A DNA stretch of 64,000 nucleotides from Rhopalosiphum padi (taxonomy: Eukaryota > Arthropoda > Insecta > Hemiptera > Aphididae). The DNA lies in the NCBI RefSeq assembly GCF_020882245.1, contig NC_083598.1:72297714-72361713 (forward strand), given 5' to 3'. Below, in pieces: positions 41,001 to 56,000 of this stretch (its first letter is position 1; every line of letters begins with the position of its first letter). The notes beneath the pieces were generated by a model that made no database searches, was not told the origin of the DNA, and worked only from the letters and a program-made list of their open reading frames with translations. The position numbers and the translations under genes are program-made.

Positions 41001-44000
41001 CCCATAAGTATTTTTTTTTGTTTTGGACGTATTATCTTAGTCAAAGGACTAACTTTGACTACGAAATAGTAGGTGTCGTGTAATCATGAATATTTTCTAT
41101 AGTAGTTATATTTAAAAGTATTTTTCCGAAATTGGTGGTATTCAACGAAGTATTGTAGTATATTAGTATTGTGAAATAAACTAAATATCAACGTTAATGT
41201 TATTTGGTACTTGTGTACAAGTATTAAAATTGTATTCTAACGTACATAAAATCGTATAATGTGCATTCTAATTTTCCAAGATCAAGAGCTAATATTAAAC
41301 TCTTGGGATTGTCCGTTAACTTTTATTTTCTGTGGCGGTATCGATTTAATGCTAGGGTTAGGGTTTTTTACATGTTCGCCCGTTTGCCCTACAAGGGGTT
41401 CCCAGCTTGTTAATAGTGCCGCGCAGGGGGTATGGATATGAAATCACTGGCATAATATTTATAATACGAATAATAGATTTTAGATTAGAAGCTATTTATA
41501 CGATTATTTTAAACAATACGATGAGGATAAAAAGAAAGAGATATATTATATAACTAATGAAAGATCAGCCACAGATGTAATCTATGATTTTTGAATAAGA
41601 ACAGTACCTAAACCAAAATATAATGTTTTTATATTGTACTTTAGACACTTAGTTATGATATTTTAATAAATAAATTATTTTTAATGGATATTGTTGACTG
41701 AGTCGAGTTTTGACAATATACAATATTGTAGTTCTATGCATTGTGGAGTTAATACGATTTGTAGTTAGGTGAATATTATCTTAAAATTTTATTGTTGCTC
41801 AAAAATCGAGTAAAAAATATTAGAATAAATGAGTTCATATAACATTTTGAAAGAGTCAAAAAATTGACTTGTTTAACGAATTTTTAAGGCGTTGTTTCTT
41901 TTGATTTTGTTTTATTTTGGTAGTACTTATACTCTGAACCCATCTCAAAAAATTGGCCTGTCAACACCACTATAGGTGGTGCAAGGCAGCGGGAGCATTA
42001 GTCATATTTTCACTCACTTCGTCTGTTGAGCCATAAAAAAAAAAGCAATCCAGATAATGGTTCCTAGCTGTTTAATTATTATTATTTACCCTGTTTTAGT
42101 AGTAGATGCACGCAACCACTGAGATGGGGTTGCGTGTCTAATAATAATCAACTTTTTGTTTTGGTGTTATTTAATAAAGGTCTAAGATATGCCTTAAAGC
42201 ATAATTAACTGTTGTGTCTGGTAGTTTAAATAAAGCATTTATTTTCGTATTTTAAAATTCTATAAATTTGATCACAAATTGAGAACCAAGACGTAAACAA
42301 AAAATAAATAATGAAATAAGTATTAATGCCAAAAAATATACCGGGTGTCACATAAATATGTTAGTTTCCAAAACTGGTTATGGTGTGTATAGTGTGTTGA
42401 ATCATATTTTTTAACGTTTAATTTTAAATTGTTATACAGTTATTTTTGACCTGTGATAAATTACATATATTTATACACAGAAATAACCTCGCCCATATAT
42501 TTCGTTCGTTTAATCATTTAATAAATTATCAATGAAGTACCATATTAATTTTTGAAATGTTTTAGATTTTATCTCTATGTTAATTGATATTAGTCGTATC
42601 AAAAATCATACATAATCGTGACTTATTCAATCTCAAACGTTTTAGTTTGATTAATATATATTTTTTTAACTAGATATACTTACTTAAATTATACTTTTTT
42701 TTTCATCATTAAAAAATGTTTGTATTTGACATTGACGTGTACATCACGTCAGTTTTAATTGAATTTGACATATTATAACTACGCCCCATATAAACTATAA
42801 ACAAAAATACAAAATAATTGGTAATTTTTTATCATTTTAGTAAACCACAGAAAGCATGCAACGATTTATCATAATATAAAGTATTTTCTATTTTAATCAT
42901 TCGGATGTAACTACAGTATCACTTTCCATGGACTATTATTATTATGCTATTTTACATATTAAAGTTGTTATATTTTACATAGCTGTCACTCACTTTAAAA
43001 TAATAATATCATTAAAAGCATATGCCATTGTCTAGATAATATTTTTACCTTTAAATTTAATAATAGGTAAATTTACTTTAATATTAAAGCTAACGTCATA
43101 AAATGTATTCTGCAGGTATGGCGTCCTTTTAAGAAACCCATCTTGCCATTACTTATTAGATATAATGAATAACAAACTGTTCGTGCTGCGATTCGTTGTT
43201 GGAAATAAATAACTCATAGGAATTATTTAAATACATTCAACAAAAACCTTTTTTTATTTTCTTTATTAAAACTATGTATTTCAATAACTAATGAGGTTAG
43301 TATAGTTAACAAAGTAGTGGTGTGGTGCTTCGTGCAAACTTCACACCTTCGATATTGCGATTGTGATGATTTGAAGTAATCTAAGATCTTCTAGTACCTA
43401 GAGAATAATAGTATTTTTATCTACAATTTATTTTATGTATTGTTTCAGATCTATAGTATTATCGAAAGAAATCAAATTGCCAACACGACGATACATTTGA
43501 GAAGTGTTACTGTGTTTGCTCCGCACAACGAAGCGTTTATGAAGTCAACTAAACAAGATAATGACGATGAATATTTACCGTGCTACCATATAAGTGAGTA
43601 ACAGCAGTTTTTTTTTTAGCGATTACCAACTACAATTTAGGATGTGTAAATAATATATGAAATTCATGGTATATATAAACACTCCCAAAGGATATGGTTG
43701 GTTGGGTACTCGTTAATAGGGTTCAGATGTACATTTTTAATCCCTACTGGGAACTAAGATAATAAAAATGTATTATTCATTTTCTTTTCTAATAAATGAA
43801 TGTATATATTTTGTTGAAGTAGTTATTGTTACTTTTATGAAAGAAAATGACAGTTTTTAGATTATTTATTAGGTATCTATAATATATTGTATTTATTTTC
43901 GATTCTTTAGTCAATAGACTTAATTTTAAGCTGGTATAAGTTTAGATTTTATTTAATAAAATATTTCTTCTATACAACCATGTTAGACATACGTTTACGT

Positions 44001-47000
44001 TAACAATCATATAAATAATTATCAATAAGTATTGGTCAATTTAAAATAAATTAATCCATTTATTAGGAACAACACAACAATTTTATTATGGTCAAATATT
44101 TAAAAAAAATAATAATAGTAATAATAGACTATATTTTTATATTAAGTACTGTTTAACTATTATATTTCATTATACTATCTAGTACAAATGAACCTTATAT
44201 TATAATTTTAAGTGAGATCAATATTATGAGTAAACACGAGGGTGATACATTAGCACTCGAGAGGAAATAATATATTTGATTTTTATATAAATTATAAACA
44301 ATGATATTCAGTTTTCACAAACTGGGGTGGAGAGTAGATGAAAGGAAGTGTATTATGATGTTACGGTGCATTAACTTACCAGTGTCACGGACTTTGGGCT
44401 TAATAACGACAGTACACCGAAGTTCAGACCACCTTGACCGGTGGTTTTAAATGCGTTTGTCCGTTAAAACCGCGACAGCCGGATTGCGTCGTCCATAAAA
44501 TTTTCTTTTATAAGTATCGTTGTAAGCGCACTACATGGTATAATGTAATTGTACTCTATTATTAATGTCTATGCGATGCAATCGTTACATGTTCCAAACA
44601 AAGTCAATCAATGGTTGACCACAAGTATACTTACATACGAGTATATAACCTGGTTTATCGACTTCCCTATTTTGTAGGTACTGACATGTTCATAAGTATA
44701 TTCAGTTGTGTAGAAATATTTAAATGGAATTTAGTATTTTTTTAAACCATTACAAAAAATAGAGGTACCTGCTACTACGCCATGGTATGTGAGTGCATTT
44801 GACCAAATTCATAAAATTATAAGATGAATATAGTTTTACAACTCTTTGACCTTTCATTTTTTCCGAAACGTGCAGAAGTTATTGAAATATTGTATTATAG
44901 TGTAATATATTATAATTGCACTTTAATTGACTTTTTAGATACTGTATAAAAATATATTAGTTAGAGATTTCAATTAACTATTTCTCCAGTAGTTTTGGGA
45001 TATATTTTCTGATGAATTTGGCTCGTGTTAAAAGTGTATATTTACGAAAATATGTTTGTTTTGTTTTTGTGTTAAATTATGTATCTCATTTATTTACAAA
45101 TGCTAAATTTTTCTTCCAGTACCGCTGTCTCAAAGTATTTATTGTTTTGTGAATATAATTTATTCTGTACGTGTTTTTTTTTATGAAACAGTTGTGCTCT
45201 ACCTATTTATTTTACGAGGCCTAATACCGCATAGTATTGTTATAATACAATAATAATTATTTTTAGTTTTTTTTTTTTTTACCTTCATTCTTCGAGACTA
45301 TATTTTTCAAGGAACTTCAGAATTTCGTTATTTGACACGGTGCGAGTACGCTTATTAGAAATTAAAATCTCCTAGGTGAATACTGCACAGTGCACATGCA
45401 AGTAATTTTGTACCGGTATGAATAACCGCTGTTAATATTTTCTATTCTAAGGTTACTGAGCGTGTGGCCTGAGGATGGAACACGCGTTCTTCTTGTCACA
45501 CATTTATTTCAACCACACTATTTTTATTGTTTTTCACATTCTTTACGTGATTTATAAATGTACATCTTCAAACAACAATTTTGTTTAAACATAAATCAGA
45601 ACTAAAAAATTAGATCGAATATCAATTCATTCATACATGAAGTGTAACAAAACAAGTTTGATAAATATATATATTAGATCTACTTCGAAGTATAATTTAA
45701 TTTAAAATAGAACATGAACAATAGGTAGTATTAAAATCGAACCCCTGTCCCTTAGATGTGTATACGCGTAATTGAGCCTTAAATGAAATATAACTTATAT
45801 TAATGCAACATTGCCTTATAAAATTCAATATGTATTCAAATGTACATAACAACACACAAACAAATAGAATGATATTTGATAAATAGTATTTAAAACATTA
45901 ATTTAATTCCATTTCAATAATTATAAAGTATTATAAAAACAATAATATTAATAGTTATTAAATGTTATTATTATTATGATAGTAAAACTCACTGAATTAT
46001 AGTAATTAAAAACAACTGAATATAATAAAAATATATTTTTGGGACTTAATCCCTACAACCGTTCAGAAAAAAAGTAAAAACTTGCAAAAAAATTAGATTG
46101 AAAAAAATGCTTTTATATTTGAATATAAAATACGAATTAAATTATACATGGATAGGTGCTTTTTTTATTTCGTGAATCACGGACAGAAGAAAAAGATTTA
46201 TTTGTAACAATGGTTTCCTTATAGTTGTTGTAAAACGCTTTTTTTAGTATAATAAATTCATTGCTATGTAGTTGGTTATTTTAAATAAAAAATGTAATGG
46301 ATTTTAAAGCACCAGGACAAGCATTACTTCATTTGAAATCTCCCAAGGACAATTTTTTTAACCTAGTGTTTAAAAGTTGTGATTTTAAATTTTATGGCTT
46401 TTCATAATAAATAATATTAAAACATTTTTATTTCAAAGTATGGATATCAATGTTCATTAGTATTATTTATATTTTCTTTTATTATTGAGACTTTGTTCAG
46501 TTGTATACAAAATCATTTTTGAAGCTATTAAGTTTTTTTTATTTAATAAAATAAATAGCTAATGTTTATTTATGTTTACAGCAAATGTACCAATGAAACT
46601 GGAGCAATTAGGAAAGTCGGTATTTTCTGAATTAGACGGTAATCCACCTATGTGGATTACAAAAAAAAGTCCAGAAGAGATATACGTTAACCAAGCTAAA
46701 GTTGTCTATCATTTGGCTAATTATGAACACAATAATACATATGGAAAACCTCAAGTAAGAACAAGTTAGCTAGCAATAATTTTTCAATTTCATTAAATAT
46801 ATTTACTAACTTTTGTTTATAAATTAGGTGTTGCACGTTATTGATCAAGTTCTACAACCTTTGCGAATGAAGAGAAATAGTCCTCAAAATGTTTACAATC
46901 CTAATGCATGGGAATTCATGGAAAACGCTGAATACTTGGATTTAGATAGTTACCACACTAAGTAATTATATACTACGTAATATAAAATACTTTAGATTCA

Positions 47001-50000
47001 TTTTAAATTGATCTCTAATTTAAAAATATAATTAATCATTTTTATTAAGAAAACTGACCACATTTTATTTGTTCTTGTTAATATATTTTTTTTAAATTAA
47101 AAAACTATTTTTTTATTATTATGGCATAAAATAAATAGTCATAATTATAATAATTTAAAATTTTTTTAATTGACGTATTATAATTAGTATAAAAATATTT
47201 AAGTTTTGTTTTTCATGTTAATCAACAATTTGAGAGCTAATCAAAGCAAATGTATTAAAACTTCAATTATTAATTTCCTTTAAGTATCTTACTTAGCGTA
47301 CATCAGCATTTAAGTCTTAAAGTTCTTGAGGGTTCTGTCACTGGACCATCTTACTCCTTACTATTATCATCTTGTAAAATATTTTCCATGTTATATATCA
47401 TATCTGTTTACTGTACACACATATTGGAGATTATACAATTACAATTTTAATTTAAAAAAAAAAATAATAATTTAAAGTTTAAGTGAGACATAATATGTGG
47501 AGGAATAAATAATATTGTGCTAGGATAAACACAGTAAAATACTGTAAATAACATTAAATTTATAGATGTAGTATGAAACTACAATCATAAAAATAGTAAT
47601 AATCTTCACGATAATATAACTTTATGTGTTAATTTCAAAATTGAACTTTAAAAACATCATCACATTTACAAATCCATAGATTTTTATACATTGTTAATGA
47701 TTTTACAAATCCATTGGCAATATTTGATATTAACATAGGCGTATCGAGGGTGGGGCAGGGGGGGAAAGTGCCCTCCCCTTGAATTTTAAACTAAATTATA
47801 TTTCTTACACCTTATAAATTGAATTTTAATGATTTAAAATTGACTATGCCACTGCCCCCCCCCCCCCCCCCCCCGATTTTAATTTTAGCTACGCCCATGG
47901 ATATTAATAACTTCTCTGTTATATGTCTGTGTAAGATAAATGTGAAAAATGGTATTAATAGCTCAAGGTAAAAGGTAAAAGGTTATCGTTATAAGCATAT
48001 TATAATACGAAGTATTGATTACTATACACCTTCAATGTAAAGTCTAGTGTTACCGCCATATATTTAGTTTTTGTTTTTTTAATTTTTATCATTTCGTATT
48101 TCAATGAATTCAATTTATTTGATTATTGTTTTAAATACCTTATTATTATTAATATTCAACTTCAAAACTTATATTTCTGAATAAAATCAAGTTTGTTTTG
48201 TTCTGATTATTGTTTACGATAGAATAAATCCTATAATAAACACAAATCTATAGACATTTTTAAAATTTTATTTCGTGGTTAAAATTATTTACAGTTACCA
48301 TTAAGATTCTCATTAGAAACATTGATGACTGATCTCCACTTATGTTTTATTTAATCTTCGAAACAGATTAGAAAACAATAGTTATCATTCGTAGGTTATT
48401 TTTATTTAAAGCAAAATATTTTTCTGTATAGTTATTTATTAACAATCGTTCAATATTTTTTTATTAACCATTATAACAATTTTATTATATATTTCATAAA
48501 CGACACCAAAAAAAATTATTTCAATATTACTTTTATGTACATTTTTATAATATTTAAGTATTGTTTTTTTTTTTTTAACTTGCTACTAAGTTACGTTTTT
48601 TATTTTTAGTAGAATTTAAAAACTACTTTTTAAACTTAAATTTAAATCATGAACCTTAAGTTAAATAATTCTAAAATATTAACAAAATAAGAAGTTCTGT
48701 GCATAAAGTTAATTTTTAGAAATTTCAGTTGTATGTTACTTAGATAGAAATATACGTACGGGCGTCATTTGAAAATTGTCTTCATGACTATTTTATCTTG
48801 TACTACTCATTTCCTCTCGTACCGTTTCTTTTAATTACATTTAATCGTTTTCGCTTCAGTCCTTTACACCCACTTCCATAGCATGTTTAATTACCTCATT
48901 GAGGGGTCTCCATACCACCTCGGTCAGGGGCATACCACGCATTTTTACCCGTACATCCTGTTTATCGTTGGCAAATCGTTAAATATAGATCATACCCATT
49001 CTTCTACACTTATCAGCATGATAATTGTGTACCTAATTTAAGTATTAAACTGCATCAGTGAAATAAATTATCGCTATTTTAAAATTAATAATACTCGAAT
49101 TTTACAAATGAAGTATAAAAATGGAAATATTACCATATATCTTTTCTTTTTGTAACTAATATTTAATAACAATTAAAACTTTACCAAATTGGCTATTTCC
49201 TTAGTTATAAATACAAAATATTGGTTAGTTGGAATATTGAAAGCATATATATTTAATTACGAGTATATTATAAATGTTTTGTTATTTTTTTTGTTCAGTC
49301 CTTTGTATTTTTAAGAATGTATGTTTAACCACTAAAATATTAGTTATTAATATATTTTCATGTTTATATAATTATAAATTAATTTAAAAGTTGTAGAATA
49401 GTAAAAATATTTTATTTTTATTTTAATTTTATCATAATTAGTCATTAGGTTTGGGTTTGCTGTAACGTTAAATACTGCAATAAAATGAAGCGTATAAATT
49501 GTTTACTTAAAAACGTAATGTACTATTTAAATTTAATCAAAATTGTATTGAAATATTTTTAAAAAATATGAGGTTAAGTGATGATAATAACGTCTAAAAT
49601 TTAAAAAAATACTTTTAGAATAAATAAATAATTTCATCTGTTTATTCATATTTTATCTTAATTATATTTAATATTTTTCTAGTACTTTTTTGCAACGAGT
49701 ACAAGATCTGGATAAAAAGAGTGTATTCTCCAATCAAGGAGGACATACATTTTTCATACCCGTAGATGAAGTTGCTAATGTAAGTATTATAAATTATATA
49801 TAATATATAATTTATACCATATTGTGTTCGTGGTACAAAAAATAATATTTTCATTCGTAAACATGAATTTCTCTGTTAGTTGATAAATAATTTTAAAATA
49901 TGAACTGAAATATAATACTATGTATTTCTCACAGTACCCTTATACTATTTTTGAGTGTTCAATAAAATAAACTACCATCTTTATTATTATAATATATAGG

Positions 50001-53000
50001 TAACACGATCACAAACTATAGTTTTAAAAGTTATTTCATATTTGAGTATGTGTACTAAATTATGACGGCAAAATATTGTATTATTTATAATGGCTGTCTC
50101 TTTTAGTTTTATATTTTGTATTTACATTAAAAAATTAAAAATAGAAGTTTTCTTAAATATTTGAATATGGATTTTATTGAGATTACTAACACTCTTTAAC
50201 TATTATTTTTAATAATTTTGATATACAGTTTATAATATAATTAAATATTATTCATATAAATTCGTAAAAATAGTTTCGAGAGTTTCCATTGTCTAAAATC
50301 GTGTAGGTCTTAGCTTTCACCGTTCGGTGAACATTGTAATCTAGGAGTAGCTAAGTTTTATTTTTGTGGATACCTAATAATATACTTGTCAATTATCGAT
50401 ATAATGTTATCCTGTGTTGTTGTGTAGTACATCGTGACCAAACTGTGTTTAAAGAGTGAATTGTTATAATCAGTATTTTTAATGATTTTAAACGACTTGA
50501 TTTTTGATGAGAATCCATTTCTAAACTTAAATGATTACTAAATGCATTGCAACAGTGAAATTATGTTTTATTTTGTATTTTTAATTTCGGAAATAAAAAG
50601 TTGTTACATCCTTCCAACTTAAAATATTACTATTGTTTATAACATTTTTTAGTGAACAATGAATTAAAAAAATTATAAACGATTAATAAAAAGATAAAAT
50701 ATAAATCAAATAAACTATAAACTATAAAATCAAAAATATATAATTCACGTTCTACACATTATATTTTATGGCAATCAAAGCTGTTAAGGATTATCTTACT
50801 AGATTAATTAATTTATCGGTTTGATTTAATTTTCAATTGTATTTAGTATCCAAAAGTAAGACCTGAAAAAATCGATGTGAAAGTGATTGACGCCCACATC
50901 GTTCCCGATAATGTATTATTTTTGGGACCAACCAACGAAGATGAGCAATTTAAAACTTTGGCGTTTACTGACATGCTTAAAGTATTTGCGTCTCTATCTA
51001 AAGCTGAAGAAGGGGATAAGACTAAATGTGAGTTATATTACCAAAATTGAATTAAAAATGTAATTTCTATATTTTATGTATTTTATTACGTAAATACTAT
51101 TTAGTACTATTTTATATGTTACTTACATTGATATTATAACATATAACATATTAAATTGAATATATATTTTTTTAGATTACGTAAGCAGTGACACTGTTGT
51201 TGGTGATGGTGTTCATCCGACTGGTGCTGTAGTAGCAGAAATTGTTAAAGCCAATATACCTGTCAGAAATGGTGTGGTTCATTTGATTAGTAGACCATTG
51301 ATGATTGTAGATAACACTGTTAAACAATTCATTGAGGTCAGTTAATGTTTATATTTTATTTTGACGTACATTGAAATTATAAAATTTTAATTTTGTTTTG
51401 TTTCATATTTGATGCTACATGGATATAATAAAAGCAGTCATATAAAGTAAGCATATTTTATTATTGAAGTTATTTTATTTATAAACTTAGATTAATTTCT
51501 TTAACATATATAAAATCAAATTAACACGCAATTACTGACTATTAATTATAATTTAATGTCCTTAGTAACTAACCCATTTTAAATTCATTATTTACTTTCG
51601 AGAATGAACAATTAGATTTGAATAATTACGTGTTTTTAAGTTTAAATTTAAATGCTCAAAAGTAGGATAAAGATACAGATAATTTTGGCAGTTCGATTAT
51701 AAGTTATAATAAATTATAAAATTTTTATAACTTTCTATAGCAAAATGTACTTCATTGTTTTTCCAAAAATAAAAAATAAATAATTTTAGTACAGTTTTAT
51801 GTTAAGTTAAAATTACATAATAAATACAAAAAAGGGTATGCAGTTTGTTTTTCTGTTAGATTTAAAATGCTCAGCATTATGTAGAATTAACCTAATTTAC
51901 GGTATATTTACTGAGTATTCAATTGTTTGTTTATATATCCGTATACAATAAATTATAACTATAATTGTATGTATTTGACAAACAAATATGTGTAAACAAT
52001 TAACGAACTTTATTTTTTATATGAAAGCAATAAATAACTAATACTAATACAATACTTATATTTTTTTTCTGAATTAACATTGATTTAAGTTTCCGTATAT
52101 TTTTCAGATTTTTTGAGCTATTAAATTGTATTTGTTTAATTTACATATAATACCCATGTTATAGTTTATATAATATTACTAAAAAAAGAAAAAATAATAA
52201 AATTTGTGTATGCATCTTTAAAATTTTGAAATTAAATTCACGAAAATTCTTACCTAATATAGGTTTGTTTTTGTTCATGATGGAGTTTTTTTTATTTTAG
52301 TCATTGTTGTAGCTTATGTTATCCTGTTTGTTTATCTTATTCAAATTTTCAAAAGTAGTTTTATACCACTATAAATCAGGAAGTACAACCAAATGTAATA
52401 GATAATATATTATTTTGTTATTCATGTTATTAGGACAGAGAGGACAGCGTTTTACACAGATTCTACGAAGAGATTATGAATTCCGGTGGTGATTTCTTGG
52501 AAAAACTTACTGCCATGCCAAATGTTACGCTTTTTGCACCTTCCAATGCAGCGTTTAACGACCAATCCATTCAGTCGTATTTGACAAACCGTACATACAT
52601 CAGATCTTTACTTGACTTGCATATCGTCAGTAGACGTCTCTCCATCGATGATATTGTTGCTGAATCCATCGATAAGGTATGTGATTTACATTTTAAAAAT
52701 TGTATGTATGGTATATGTTAATAATTTTAATTTTCCTATAAGTATATTACTTGTTTTGTATTATGTTTTTTTTTATATTAAATTCCATTTTGAAGCGTAG
52801 ATTATTTACTATTAGTGTAATGCGTAATATTATTATATTTTTATATAAAATATTCCTTATATATCATCCAAATATTTTCGAAAAACATGTAGATAAACTT
52901 GAATTAAAAAATACTTATCTTTTGACACAAATATATTGGGGTTATACAGTGTTAAAAGAATTATAGAACTTGCTAAATATTTTATATTATACTTACTTCT

Positions 53001-56000
53001 TCTTGGTACATTAAAACATGCATAATATTATTAATTATTTATTAATATAAATAACATGCAGGTCACAACTAATAATATTAGTTTGATAATAATTGTTATA
53101 ATTTATCTTTGATAAAGAACAGATAAGGTTAATTGTTTAAATCAATAATTTTAAATTTACCATACAATTCATTATGTCCCATTTTATCAATTTCGATTTG
53201 ATTTTTTTCTAATTACAATTATCATTTTAAATATCTAAGCATTTTCAAATAACAAAACTAAACATAATGCACTGCGAGAAATAGAATAATTAATTTATAT
53301 ATATTTTGTATATTTGGTACTTTATTGTAGACATTTATTTGCAAGTATATTATAGCATATTGAGGATATGATTAAATACTTTCACACAAGATCTCCCAAT
53401 TTCATAATACTTTTATAAAACTTAACATGTCCTCGTTGTTTTAACTAATATGTATTAGTAACCAGTAATCACTAATCCTGCAGTTTGAATCCTTAACAAA
53501 ACGTATTTTATTCATTGCTATTTTACTAATTTTGCTTTAAATTAATTCAATATTGGATAAAATCTTCGCTTTGCTCGTGTAATCTACATTTTTTTTGTAT
53601 TGATTCACAACATTTATACTTGAAAATTGAATACTCTTTAATCAACTATGTATACTTATTAAAAATAATATGGTTTATTTCTAATATTATATAATTACGC
53701 ACTAAAAACAAGTTTTATTTTAAAAAAAAATGTTGATAGTAAAGTAGTTATTCTTTGAAATAATATTTTTATTTCGTACACTTTTTTATTATGTTGTACC
53801 TTATTTTGGTAATTAAAAAAGTAGGTTCATAGTTACATTATTAATTCATTCCTATAGTCTATAGTATAGACTCATTTTAAAAATTATCAAAATCCACCTA
53901 ATACTTATATCAAGTTAAAATTTCATATCATTCATAATTCTACAGATTTTATTGATATTTTTTAAGAAAATAATAATTCTACCACAAATATTTTTTTTAA
54001 TTTATAATAATATACTTTACTTAATAGTAGGCAATTATGTTGTGTTTATTTTATTATATAATAGCATGAATGTGCATGATTTTCATTTTTTTTTTGTTTG
54101 GTTTTTTTCCTGTCTACAATGGATCAGCGCTTTCAGGTTCCCACCGAAGTGCCCCGCAAGGATCTGTTCTTCAATGTGGTTACGAGTGGTAAGAACCGCA
54201 CATTGACTCTGGAGGGTGGTGGTGTTAACGCTACCGTGGTCCAAGCTAATTTAGCAGCTACCAACGGCATCATACACATTATTGACCACGTACTGGGTAT
54301 TCCATCATCGACTGTCGACCGCAAACTGGCCACTGACCCCACGCTCAAGTAAGTTACCACGGTAATAGCTGTGTGATGTCTCATGTATGTACAGGGAAAA
54401 ATCGTATATACTATTAATGTATAACATTGTTAAATTTTCAAGAAAAAAAAATATTTATTCTATGTGTGTTTGTTAGTGTAGCATATTATTCTGATCTACA
54501 AACTGCAAGCGATGTAGTTAACGAAATTTTGAGTTATAAATTATAATTAAGGTTTGAAATATTAATTTATTATAGTGAAACCAACTATCTTGGCCAAGTT
54601 TCCTCGCTTAACGACCAACTGGGTGATGTTCAAAAAAGATTCACTTATTTTGTGCCGAGAGACTTTGCTTGGAAAAGGTTGGCAATCGATAACCCGTCAG
54701 TATACAAAAAATTGTTCATGCCCGAATATTCGAACATTGTAAGTAAATAATGTATAGTAGCAAAATAATCTCATTTTTTGTGAAATAGTGAATGCTTGCA
54801 GTACCATATTGTGATTTTTGTATGTTTAATTTTCTTCCGTGTAGGCCCGTCAAATTTTGGAACGCCATTTGATCATTGCGGATAAAGTATTTACAATGGA
54901 CGATTTAAGGAAAGAAGCCAATAATAATTACAACTTGTCTGTCAAACTTCCTACTGTACGCGATGTTTCCATGTATATAAAAATCAAAGACTCTGCTGAA
55001 GGTATTACGATCCATCAAAAACTGAATAAAACTTAAAAATTAATGATTAATAATTTATTAAGCTTACATTATAATACAGTTTTTTCTAATTTAAATTTCT
55101 CAACCATTAGTTATTCTTTCACAACTATATAGCACGTAATTATATTATTTTTAAACCAGGATTTTTTCCCCCAAACAAAAAAATATTATTTATTCCATTG
55201 ATTATTTTTTACATGGATTACCTTTTGTTAAGAAAATAGAAAACATTATTTAATTTCATTTAAAATGTTATTGATTTTTATGATACGTTACGTATTAAAT
55301 TGGTACGTTGAATTTCATGATTTATAATAAAATTTATCTGAAATTGATTTATTACACATGGGTAAAATCTTTAGAAGTATTAAGTAGTTATTCTTTTTTT
55401 TACAAAAATAGCAAAACAATTATTCTAACATACCTAATACAATAATGCATGTAACACTATTACAGTATTACAGTATTTATATTTAATTATAATAAACACG
55501 TTTATATATCAAGACGTGGTATCGTCTTACATATTTTGTTCCGTATTATCATCGATTTCCATCACATCTAATTATTATTTTTGATTATAATCAAAATATA
55601 CTCAACTAAATTTTTAGTAATTAATAATGTTTCGATCTGCTATAATACGCGTGCTAAACTAGTTCTGTATCACCATCTACTTGGTCATCGATAAAGTAAA
55701 ATATAGATCATATTTTAATGTACAATAAATTTCACTCAGTAGTTGGTATAATAGATAAATACCAGACGGAGGAAACAAGATTTTCATGTTAAATTTTACA
55801 AGAGACTTAGTTATATCAAGTTCAATTTCACGTATATTAAAATAAAATCTTGATAAATAAATATAATATATTTTACCTTACCGATAACTTGGTAGCAATG
55901 TATGGCATTCAATAAAACGAGACTGGTTCAGCACATTGATTTGTAGCAGGTCAAAATATTATTATTATAAATTTATTCAAATATTTAGCGATGTGGTAGG

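Larger units (their letters stand above)
23077..43448 (+). other. Fas1: Fas1 intron 1 (20,372 nt)
   Basis: It runs from GTAAAA after the signal-peptide exon to the TTGTTTCAG acceptor of exon 2. I find no exon of another gene in it. The first ~1.3 kb (to about 24330) stays GC-richer, with a (GTAG)-like stretch at 24136-24170. The remainder is AT-rich apart from local patches at 25330-25480, 28490-28940, 35340-35480, 37000-37300, 38880-39060, 41320-41440 and 41930-42140. Large first introns after a signal-peptide exon are common in neuronal adhesion genes and often hold enhancers; that role is inference here. Confidence 0.85.

Noticed and set aside
41348..41366. TTAGGGTTAGGG-like telomere motif
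   Set aside because: Only about two units, and of the vertebrate rather than the insect type; consistent with chance.
42337..42375. ATACCGGGTGTCACATAAATATG, resembling a transposon end
   Set aside because: No inverted partner or target duplication could be found nearby, so no element can be delimited.
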